Assembly: GCA_021799915.1 (NCBI GenBank)
Contig: JAJYZN010000122.1
Location: 1-8,449, forward strand
DNA: 8,449 nucleotides
Reading direction: 5' to 3'
Source: Actinomycetes bacterium
Lineage (GTDB): Bacteria > Actinomycetota > Acidimicrobiia > Acidimicrobiales > RAAP-2
The notes under the pieces were generated by a model. It ran no database searches and had not been told where the DNA came from. It saw only the letters and a program-made list of their open reading frames with translations. The first letter of the stretch is position 1. Each line of letters opens with the position of its first letter. A program made the translations under genes and the position numbers. Shown here piece after piece: positions 1 to 5,889 of this stretch.

Positions 1-1
1 G

Positions 2-1507
2 CTCGAGGCCCAGGGCATCACCGAGCCCTTCCCGATCCAGGCCGCCACCATCGCCGACGCCCTGGCCGGGCGTGACGTCTGCGGGCGGGCCCCCACCGGT
101 TCGGGGAAGACCCTGGCCTTCGGGCTGGTCCTCATGACCCGCGTCGGCACCGGCCACACTGCCACCGGCACCAGCACCGCCACCGGCCCGGGCACCCGCC
201 CGTCCACGAGGGCCAAGCCCCGCAGGCCCCGGGCGCTGGTGCTCGTCCCCACCCGCGAGCTGGCCGCCCAGGTCAGCGACGAGCTGGCCTCCCTCTGTGA
301 CCGCAAGGGCCGCAGCGTGCTGGCCATCTACGGCGGCACCGGCTACGGCCCGGCCCGGCGGGCACTCGACGCCGGGGTGGACGTGGTGGTGGCGTGCCCG
401 GGCCGGCTCGAAGATCTGGTGTCCCAAGGGGCGGTCAGTCTCGGCGACGTCGAGACGGTGGTCCTCGACGAGGCCGACCGCATGGCCGACATGGGGTTCT
501 TGCCCGCAGTCAGGCGCCTCTTGGACCTGACGGCACCGGATCGCCAGGTGCTGCTGTTCTCCGCCACCATCGGCCGTGAGGTCGAGGCGATCATCGAGAG
601 GTACCAACGGGACCCGGTCCGTCACGACGTCGACGGCGACACGGCGAGCGTCGGCGAGGTGACGCACCTGTTCTGGCGCTCCGAGAAGGCCGATCGGGTG
701 CGCCTGACCGCCCGCCTGGTCTACGAGCACGGACGGGCCATCGTGTTCTGCCGGACCAAGCGCGGTGCCGACCGGGTGGCCCGCCAGCTCGCGGCCAGCG
801 GCGTGGGGGCCGTGGCCATTCACGGTGACCGGACCCAGGCTCAGCGGGAGCGGGCCCTGGCGGCGTTCGTGGACGGGCGGGTGGCGGCGCTCGTGGCCAC
901 CGACGTGGCGGCACGGGGCATTCACATCGACGACCTCCCATGCGTGGTCCACTACGACCCGCCGGGCGAAGCCACCGACTACGTGCACCGGTCGGGCCGC
1001 ACCGGTCGGGCCGGGAGCACGGGCATCGTGGTCTCCCTCGTAACCCAAGACAGCGAGGCTGCGATCCGCAGCCTCCAACGTGCCCTGGGGCTCCCGCAAG
1101 CCTGCACCGCACCCGGAGAGCTGGTCACGACACTGCCACCCACGCCGCCAGGCGCGTCGAGGATGGCGAATGGAGCAAGCCTCACCGGATCCCGATCGCC
1201 CAAGGGGAAGGCCGCCCCACGCCCCGCAGAGTCCCGACGGCGGCCCACGTCGCGCCCTCGGACCGTGCCCCACGACGGTCGGACGACCGCTGACCGGAGA
1301 AAGGCCGTGCCGACGGGCACGGTGAAGTTCTTCGACGTCGCCAAGGGATACGGCTTCGTGTCCCGGCCCGGGGCCAAGGACCTCTTCGTCCACTCGTCCC
1401 AGCTCGGCGAGTTCAGCCGGACCGGGCTACGGCCGGGCCAGCAGGTGGAGTTCGAGATCGCACCGGGTCGCAAGGGCGACGAGGCCCGTGGCGTGAGGGT
1501 GGTCTGA
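2..1507 (+). CDS. DEAD-box ATP-dependent RNA helicase fused to a C-terminal cold-shock domain (5'-truncated)
   Basis: This enzyme should unwind RNA duplexes using ATP. The frame is open from base 2, so the true start lies outside the window; 501 codons are visible. Counting from the first visible codon, the Q-motif segment (GITEPFPIQ) comes first. Then come Walker A APTGSGKT at 30-37 (bases 89-112), PTRELA at 83-88, CPGR (usually TPGR), DEAD at 156-159 (bases 467-478), SAT at 187-189, IVFC, ATDVAARG, and HRSGRTGR at 329-336 (bases 986-1009). Both RecA lobes are intact. A Thr/Gly-rich insert of about 30 residues sits between Walker A and PTRELA. After the second lobe, a basic, probably disordered linker of about 70 residues (366-435) leads to a cold-shock domain (436-501) with RNP1 KGYGFV at 448-453 and RNP2 LFVHSS at 461-466. 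The domain order suggests an RNA remodeller with its own single-strand-binding module. The helicase call is firm; RhlE- or DeaD-type assignment is not made. Confidence 0.95.
   Translation, partial: LEAQGITEPFPIQAATIADALAGRDVCGRAPTGSGKTLAFGLVLMTRVGTGHTATGTSTATGPGTRPSTRAKPRRPRALVLVPTRELAAQVSDELASLCDRKGRSVLAIYGGTGYGPARRALDAGVDVVVACPGRLEDLVSQGAVSLGDVETVVLDEADRMADMGFLPAVRRLLDLTAPDRQVLLFSATIGREVEAIIERYQRDPVRHDVDGDTASVGEVTHLFWRSEKADRVRLTARLVYEHGRAIVFCRTKRGADRVARQLAASGVGAVAIHGDRTQAQRERALAAFVDGRVAALVATDVAARGIHIDDLPCVVHYDPPGEATDYVHRSGRTGRAGSTGIVVSLVTQDSEAAIRSLQRALGLPQACTAPGELVTTLPPTPPGASRMANGASLTGSRSPKGKAAPRPAESRRRPTSRPRTVPHDGRTTADRRKAVPTGTVKFFDVAKGYGFVSRPGAKDLFVHSSQLGEFSRTGLRPGQQVEFEIAPGRKGDEARGVRVV
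1296..1304 (+). promoter_or_regulatory. Internal Shine-Dalgarno-like sequence before the cold-shock domain
   Basis: GGAGAAAGG lies inside the helicase reading frame, with the GGAG ending 7 nt before the in-frame GTG at 1307. Strength and spacing match a functional ribosome binding site, and it decides whether a free cold-shock protein is made from this gene. Confidence 0.4.
1307..1507 (+). CDS. Possible nested stand-alone cold-shock protein from an internal GTG start
   Basis: Starting at the in-frame GTG at 1307, the last 66 codons of the helicase gene would encode a complete CspA-like protein beginning VPTGTVKFF. This is where free cold-shock proteins normally begin (MPTGTVK or MAxGTVK), and about 66 residues is their usual length. 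A purine-rich GGAGAAAGG at 1296-1304 lies at ideal spacing before the GTG. RNP1 (KGYGFV) and RNP2 (LFVHSS) are both present, so the product should bind single-stranded RNA or DNA as an OB-fold. The frame is continuous with the helicase, so the fused form is also expected. Whether the internal start is used is inference: the same bases also encode linker residues, and a chance Shine-Dalgarno is possible. An alternative is that the gene arose by fusion of adjacent helicase and csp genes and this is a fossil start. Confidence 0.4.
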   Translation: MPTGTVKFFDVAKGYGFVSRPGAKDLFVHSSQLGEFSRTGLRPGQQVEFEIAPGRKGDEARGVRVV

Positions 1508-1567
1508 CTTCGGGGGGACGACATCGATGGTCACCGGACCTCACCCCAGGATCGGTGGTCGAATGAG

Positions 1568-1573
1568 AGGAGG
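1568..1573 (+). promoter_or_regulatory. Strong Shine-Dalgarno of the small basic protein gene
   Basis: AGGAGG, within a longer purine run GAGAGGAGGGG (1565-1575), lies 5 nt before the ATG at 1579. It is among the best ribosome binding sites in the window and fixes this start codon. Confidence 0.85.
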
Positions 1574-1578
1574 GGTAC

Positions 1579-1842
1579 ATGGCACGTCCGCGATCTACCT
1601 TCGGGAAGCTCCAGCGGGACCAGGCGAAGCGAGCGAAGGCCAAGGCCAAGCAGGAAGACCGCCTGGCCCGCCGGGAGGAGCGGGCCGAGCCCGGTGAGCC
1701 CGACGTCGAGCCGGCAGAGGACCAAGAAGCGTTGCTGGCGGCGTTCGCCCGCCTGCACGAGGATCTGGCCGACGGGCGGATCTCCCTGGACGACTTCGAA
1801 GTTCGCCAGGAGGAGCTCCGCAGCCGACTCCGCGTCGACTGA
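1579..1842 (+). CDS. Small basic, charged protein with SHOCT-like C-terminal segment
   Basis: An 87-residue protein of unknown function. The N-terminal half (about 1-37) is very basic and Lys/Arg/Ala-rich, predicted helical or coiled-coil, and opens MARPRSTFGKLQRDQAKR. This resembles a conserved class of short hypothetical proteins that begin with a STF-x-K-x-Q-R pattern. An acidic Glu/Pro linker (about 38-48) follows. The C-terminal segment (about 50-84) has an amphipathic helix, a D-G-R-I-S-L-D-D-F-E turn and a second helix, matching the SHOCT pattern of two short helices around an 'xGxIsxeEFe' turn. There is no signal peptide, membrane helix or cysteine. The start is fixed by the AGGAGG at 1568. 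It follows the helicase/cold-shock gene on the same strand after 71 nt with no obvious terminator, so co-transcription is possible. The positive N-terminus suggests nucleic-acid or ribosome contact, but this is only inference. Confidence 0.8.
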   Translation: MARPRSTFGKLQRDQAKRAKAKAKQEDRLARREERAEPGEPDVEPAEDQEALLAAFARLHEDLADGRISLDDFEVRQEELRSRLRVD

Positions 1843-1863
1843 GGGAGCCGGACCCGAAGAGCG

Positions 1864-2832
1864 CTACTGCGGCGAGGTCGGTGGGTGGCGGTGCTCGATC
1901 CAGCGCCGCAGACCGGCGGCGTTCGAATGGACGCCGTTCATGATCTCGAGCTTCTCTCGATGCTCGGGCGCCACGTCGTCGACGAGGGCGTCGAACCGCT
2001 CCGAGAGCGCGTCGGCGATGTCCCGCCCCTGGCGATAGGCCGTTTCGGCCGTCTCGGCCCACTGGCGAAGCGTGCTCTCGGCTTCGGCCAGCAGATCGGC
2101 GGGATCGGGCAGTAGACCGTAGTGGGCCAGAGCGATCCCCGAGGGACGGCGCTCGGCGAAGCGCTGCAGCGAGTGGAGGGCCTGGTCCAGGTCGAAGTCC
2201 GGCGGTGGCGTCGAGGGTCGCAGCACCCCGGCGTCGGGGAGGCGGACCCCGACGGCGTCGCCCGCGAACAGGACGCCGCTCGTCGAGTCGTGCAGCCCGA
2301 GGTGGTGCTTGGCGTGGCCGGGGGAGTCCACCGCCACCAGCACCCGCTCGGGTCCCACCCGGATCTCCTCACCGTCGGCCAGCACGTGGATCCGCTCCGC
2401 GGCGGTCGGCTCGAGCCGCCCGTACAGCGAGTCGAGCAGGGACCCGTAGACCCGGGCTGCCGAGTCCACCAGCCGGGTCGGGTCGGCCAGGTGCCGGGCG
2501 CCCTTCTCGTGGACGTAGACGGTGGCCCCGGGAAAGGCCCGGGCCACGTCCCCCACGCCGCCGGCGTGGTCCAGGTGGATGTGGGTCACCACCACCCCCG
2601 CCAGGTCGGAGGGACCCATGCCCAGGTCGTCAAGCGCGGCCAGCAGCACGGGCACCGACGTCTGGCTCCCGGTCTCCACCAGCACCGGCGCCGGTCCCTC
2701 GATCACGTAACCAGCGGTGACCCGCTGCCACCCCCCCAGCATGGTGTCGATCTCGATCACCCCCGGAGCGATGACCGAGGAGGTCCCCGGCCGAACCGGC
2801 AAATCGGCACCTGTCCCGGCATCGTCGTTCAC
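1864..2832 (-). CDS. Metallo-beta-lactamase (MBL) fold hydrolase
   Basis: A 322-residue cytosolic hydrolase with the full dinuclear metal site of the MBL superfamily: THIHLDH at 83-89 (His84, His86, Asp88, His89), His173 in SPGH, Asp192 in FAGDAVG and His237 in AHYG. No signal peptide or membrane helix is seen. After the core, a helical C-terminal extension (about 245-315, with Trp258 and Trp311) may shape the active site. Members of this type hydrolyse thioesters, lactones or phosphoesters, and the substrate cannot be read from sequence. The GTG start overlaps the stop of the glucose dehydrogenase gene by four bases (GTGA), with GAGGTG about 8 nt upstream, so it is translationally coupled as the third gene of the GH15-dehydrogenase cluster. 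That context allows, but does not show, a lactonase role on the dehydrogenase product. It ends 21 nt from the oppositely oriented small gene. Confidence 0.93.
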   Translation of the reverse strand: MNDDAGTGADLPVRPGTSSVIAPGVIEIDTMLGGWQRVTAGYVIEGPAPVLVETGSQTSVPVLLAALDDLGMGPSDLAGVVVTHIHLDHAGGVGDVARAFPGATVYVHEKGARHLADPTRLVDSAARVYGSLLDSLYGRLEPTAAERIHVLADGEEIRVGPERVLVAVDSPGHAKHHLGLHDSTSGVLFAGDAVGVRLPDAGVLRPSTPPPDFDLDQALHSLQRFAERRPSGIALAHYGLLPDPADLLAEAESTLRQWAETAETAYRQGRDIADALSERFDALVDDVAPEHREKLEIMNGVHSNAAGLRRWIEHRHPPTSPQ

Positions 2833-3878
2833 ACCCCGGCCACCTCGACCACCACCTTCACGTCGTCGGGCCGCCGGTCGAGAGCCTCGGACCAGTGGGA
2901 GAGGGGCACCTTCCGGCTCACCACCCGCTCCAGCCAGTCTCGATCGGCCCGGGCCAGGGCCTCGGCGGCGGCCTCGTAGTGGCGGCGGTTGGCGTTCACC
3001 GATCCCACCACCGTCTCGTTGGACAGGACCATCGAGCGGTTGAGCGATCCCTCGTCCACTTGGATAGTCCTACCTCCCGAGGAGACCCCGGTGAGGCACA
3101 CCACCCCGCCGGGTCCGACGTGCTCCATGGCGTCGAGCACCAGTGACGACACGCCGGTGCACTCGATGATGACGTCGGGCTCGGCACAGGCGTCGGCTAC
3201 GGATCCGGTGTGGTAGTTGGCGCCGAGCGCACGGACCAGGTCGGGCTTCAGCCCTTGGGTCACCTGGTCGATCACGTGCACCTCCATCCCCCGTTGGACC
3301 CCGATGAGTGCGGCCAGCAGGCCGATGGGACCGGCGCCGGTGACTACGACCTTCTCCGGCGCCCAATGGGCCCGTCCGCCGATGCGATCCACCTGTTCCC
3401 AGGCTTTGGCCACCACGCTGGTGGGCTCGAGCAAGACCCCACAGAGACCCAGTGACGGGTCCACCTTGACCACGTACTCGGGCGTGATCCGGTACTGCTC
3501 GGAGAGGTAGCCGTCGTGCTCTTTGATCCCCCGTTCGGTGTACTGCCCGTTCCGGCAGAAGTCCCACTCGCCCACCGCACAGTTCGCACACGGGACCGGG
3601 TCGGGACGCCGGACGATCCCCACGACCAGGTCGCCGGCGACCACCGCCGCGCCCTTGGGCGCCTCGACGACCCGACCGAGGGACTCGTGGCCCAAGATGA
3701 GCCGCTCGCGCCCGGGAGGAGCCCACCCGTAGGCCCCCGAGAGGATCTCCACGTCGGTCCCGCATATGCCGACGGCGACGGTGTCGACCAGGACCGGTCC
3801 GTCGGAATCTGGGGGAGCGTCCACTTCGGAGAGCTCGGCGCTCCCCTTCTTCATGGGAATGACCGTCAGTGCCTTCAT
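2829..3878 (-). CDS. Zinc-dependent medium-chain dehydrogenase, glucose 1-dehydrogenase-like
   Basis: A 349-residue medium-chain dehydrogenase/reductase expected to oxidise D-glucose or a related aldose to the lactone with NAD(P)+. From the Met at 3878: catalytic-zinc motif GICGTD with Cys39; GHE with His64 and Glu65; and Glu151 in LLEPTSV, the extra zinc ligand typical of glucose dehydrogenases. The Rossmann motif GAGPIG is at 181-186, and Asp204 ends the second Rossmann strand, favouring NAD over NADP. The C-terminal block SNETVVGSVNANRRHYEAA (286-304) is very characteristic of the glucose dehydrogenase C-terminal domain. The structural-zinc lobe shows only three Cys (97, 100, 108), with Pro94 where a fourth is usual. 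The frame extends upstream to 3983, but MKALTV is chosen because AGGAGG lies 5 nt before it and homologues start there. It lies 13 nt after the GH15 stop and overlaps the MBL gene. Other sugar or polyol substrates remain possible. Confidence 0.88.
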   Translation of the reverse strand: MKALTVIPMKKGSAELSEVDAPPDSDGPVLVDTVAVGICGTDVEILSGAYGWAPPGRERLILGHESLGRVVEAPKGAAVVAGDLVVGIVRRPDPVPCANCAVGEWDFCRNGQYTERGIKEHDGYLSEQYRITPEYVVKVDPSLGLCGVLLEPTSVVAKAWEQVDRIGGRAHWAPEKVVVTGAGPIGLLAALIGVQRGMEVHVIDQVTQGLKPDLVRALGANYHTGSVADACAEPDVIIECTGVSSLVLDAMEHVGPGGVVCLTGVSSGGRTIQVDEGSLNRSMVLSNETVVGSVNANRRHYEAAAEALARADRDWLERVVSRKVPLSHWSEALDRRPDDVKVVVEVAGV

Positions 3879-3883
3879 GGGAT

Positions 3884-3889
3884 CCTCCT
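3884..3889 (-). promoter_or_regulatory. Shine-Dalgarno of the glucose dehydrogenase-like gene
   Basis: On the minus strand this reads AGGAGG and ends 5 nt before the ATG at 3878. It occupies the 13-nt gap after the GH15 stop, and it is the main reason for preferring this start over an upstream in-frame ATG at 3983. Confidence 0.85.
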
Positions 3890-3891
3890 CG

Positions 3892-5829
3892 TCACTTCTC
3901 GCTCGTCTCCCGGCGGCGGCGGGCCACGGCGCCCAGGCTCCAGCGGGCTCGCGCCGAGGACCCCGAGCCGAGCGCCGCCACATGACCTCCGTTGGTCAGG
4001 CGATGGCGCCGGTCGGTCCGGGCCCGATCGGGAGCCAGCGGCTCGTGACCGGTCAACCGGCAGGCGGTGTTCACCAGAGAGACGTGGGAGAAAGCCTGGG
4101 GGAAGTTCCCGACCAGACGCCCGGCGACCGGGTCGAACTCCTCGGACAGAAGGCCCAGATCGTTGCGGAGGGACAGCAGGCGTTCGAACAGTGCCCGGGC
4201 GTCTTCGGTCCGCCCGATCATGTGGAGGCAGTCCGCCAGCCAGAACGAACAGGCCAGGAACGCCCCCTCGCGTCCCGACAGGCCGTCGACTGCCCCGTCG
4301 GCGGCGGTGCGATAGCGCAGGACGAACCCCCCGTCCACCAGCTCGCGCTCGACAGCCTCGATGGTGCTGACCACTCGCGGATCAGTGGCCGGCAGGAAAC
4401 CCACCAGAGGGATCATGAGGATGCTGGCGTCGAGTTGGTCTGACCCGTAGTACTGGGTGAAGGCCTTCCGATCGGTGTTGTAGCCCTTCTCGCAGACCTC
4501 GCTGTGGATCTCGCTGCGCAGTGCCTTCCACCGCTCTACCGGCCCTTCGAGGTCGGGCCACTCCTCCATGGTCCGGACCGCCCGGTCCACGGCGACCCAG
4601 GCCATCACCTTGGAATGGGTGAAGTGCCGTCGCGGCCCGCGAACCTCCCAGATACCGTCGTCGGGCTGCTTCCACCCCTCTTCGAGGAAGTCGACCAAGT
4701 TGCGTTGGAGGTCCCAGATGGCCCGGCTGTGGACGCCGTCGCTCTGGCTGGCCGAGAACAGCGCCGACATGACCTCCCCGTAGACGTCGAGCTGGTACTG
4801 GCCGGCGGCGGCGTTCCCGATCCGGACCGGGGTCGATCCCTCGTACCCAGGGAGCCACTCCACCTCCCACTCGTCGAGGCGGCGCTCCCCGGAGGTCCCG
4901 TACATGATCTGGAGCTTGGCCACGTCCCCGGCCGTGGCCCGCAGGAGCCAGTCCCTCCAGGCCATGGCTTCGTCGTGGTAGCCGCCGCGCATGAGCGACT
5001 CGAGGGTCAGCGTGGCGTCGCGCAACCAGCAGTACCGGTAGTCCCAGTTGCGGTTGCCCCCCAGAGCCTCGGGCAATGAGGTGGTCGCCGCGGCCACGAT
5101 GCCCCCGGTGGGCTCGTACGTGAGCGCCTTCAACGTGATGAGCGAGCGCTGGACGGCTTCGGCGTACTCACCGCGGTACGTTCCCGACTCGCTCCAGTCC
5201 CGCCACCACGACTCCGTCCCGGCCGCGGCGTACCAGGGATCGACCGGGCGGGGTGGGGTCTCGTGGGACGGGTACCAGGTGAGGAGGTAGGACACGTGCC
5301 GCCCCGACTCGATCGTCACCTCCGAGACCGTCTGCATGTGCTCGCCGTGGGTCTCGGCCGTGGTCCACAGGGCCACGGCGTTCGGGCCGGCGGTAGCGGT
5401 CAGCAGGCCCCCGCCGTGGGTGACCCAGGGAACAGAGGACCCGTAGTCGAAACGGACACTCAGCTCCATCCGGATCGGCACGCTCCCCCGCAGCCCTTCG
5501 ACCAGCCTCACCACCTGGGGGTGCTCCTCGCGGATGGGCATGCAGTCGGTGACCCGGATCGTGCCGTCCGCGGTGTCGAACTCGGTCTCGAGCACCAAGG
5601 TCCCCTCGCGGTACCGGCGCCGGGTGGCGGTGACCACCTCCGCGCCGCCGGCCGGTGCGATCTTCCAGTAGCCGTGGTCGCCGGTTCCGAGGAGGCGGGA
5701 GAAGCAGGCCCCGGAGTCGAAGTGCGGCAGGCACAGCCAGTCGATGGATCCGTCGTTCCCCACGAGGGCCGCGGTGTGCAGGTCGCCGATCAGGGCGTAG
5801 TCCTCGATCGGCAACGGCATGGCCGCCAT
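3892..5829 (-). CDS. Glycoside hydrolase family 15 (glucoamylase/trehalase-like)
   Basis: A 645-residue cytosolic glycosidase expected to release glucose from trehalose or short alpha-glucans by inversion. The N-terminus PLPIEDYALIGD followed by NDGSIDWLCLPHFDS (25-39) is the hallmark start of the bacterial GH15 group that includes mycobacterial and Thermoplasma trehalases and 'glucoamylase-like' proteins. A beta-sandwich domain (about 1-230) precedes an (alpha/alpha)6 barrel (about 250-595) with GNRNWDYRYCWLRDA at 258-272 and GYEGSTPVRIGNAA from 328. The probable catalytic glutamates, inferred from family position, are Glu395 in DGIWEVRG and Glu563 or Glu564 in LSEEFDP. FPQAFSHVSLVNTA closes the barrel. 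The last 45 residues are a basic, low-conservation tail. The start may be the ATG at 5829 or the one at 5820 (MPLPIED); neither has a strong Shine-Dalgarno. No signal peptide, so the substrate is probably intracellular. First gene of the cluster with the dehydrogenase. Trehalase versus glucoamylase cannot be settled from sequence. Confidence 0.95.
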   Translation of the reverse strand: MAAMPLPIEDYALIGDLHTAALVGNDGSIDWLCLPHFDSGACFSRLLGTGDHGYWKIAPAGGAEVVTATRRRYREGTLVLETEFDTADGTIRVTDCMPIREEHPQVVRLVEGLRGSVPIRMELSVRFDYGSSVPWVTHGGGLLTATAGPNAVALWTTAETHGEHMQTVSEVTIESGRHVSYLLTWYPSHETPPRPVDPWYAAAGTESWWRDWSESGTYRGEYAEAVQRSLITLKALTYEPTGGIVAAATTSLPEALGGNRNWDYRYCWLRDATLTLESLMRGGYHDEAMAWRDWLLRATAGDVAKLQIMYGTSGERRLDEWEVEWLPGYEGSTPVRIGNAAAGQYQLDVYGEVMSALFSASQSDGVHSRAIWDLQRNLVDFLEEGWKQPDDGIWEVRGPRRHFTHSKVMAWVAVDRAVRTMEEWPDLEGPVERWKALRSEIHSEVCEKGYNTDRKAFTQYYGSDQLDASILMIPLVGFLPATDPRVVSTIEAVERELVDGGFVLRYRTAADGAVDGLSGREGAFLACSFWLADCLHMIGRTEDARALFERLLSLRNDLGLLSEEFDPVAGRLVGNFPQAFSHVSLVNTACRLTGHEPLAPDRARTDRRHRLTNGGHVAALGSGSSARARWSLGAVARRRRETSEK

Positions 5830-5835
5830 TCTTAC

Positions 5836-5876
5836 CCGAGCCGGCGGAGCGACACCGGCGCGACCAGCCGGCTCGG
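5836..5876 (-). promoter_or_regulatory. Perfect 10-bp inverted repeat between marP and the GH15 gene
   Basis: The arms CCGAGCCGGC (5836-5845) and GCCGGCTCGG (5867-5876) are perfect reverse complements around a 21-nt spacer, filling most of the 60-nt gap. In the minus-strand transcript the hairpin ends 6 nt before the GH15 ATG at 5829. It could be a terminator for marP without a U-tract, as is common in actinobacteria, or a 5'-leader structure controlling GH15 translation. Confidence 0.5.
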
Positions 5877-5889
5877 TACCCGGACCCGC

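Noticed and set aside
134..136. ATG as the start of the helicase
   Set aside because: The frame is open upstream and encodes the Q motif and Walker A, which are essential, so this Met is internal.
1508..1578. Terminator or promoter between the cold-shock domain stop and the small basic gene
   Set aside because: No stable hairpin with a T-run and no convincing -35/-10 pair; only the ribosome binding site is clear.
1867..1911. Inverted repeat CTGCGGCG / CGCCGCAG near the convergent gene ends, as a possible bidirectional terminator
   Set aside because: The spacer is 29 nt, there is no T-run, and nearly all of it lies inside the MBL coding sequence; 8-bp G+C-rich matches arise easily here.
2122..2979. 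Long plus-strand open frame (about 285 codons) opposite the MBL and dehydrogenase genes
   Set aside because: Product is His/Gly/Pro/Arg-rich without recognisable domains, and it lies antisense to two clear enzymes; a G+C-skew shadow.
3879..3983. N-terminal extension of the dehydrogenase from an ATG at 3983
   Set aside because: It would overlap the GH15 gene, is Arg/Ala/Pro-rich like a shadow frame, and a perfect AGGAGG precedes the Met at 3878.
3516..4443. Plus-strand open frames opposite the dehydrogenase and GH15 genes
   Set aside because: Low-complexity Arg/Pro/Gly translations with no motif, while the minus strand codes for well-defined families.
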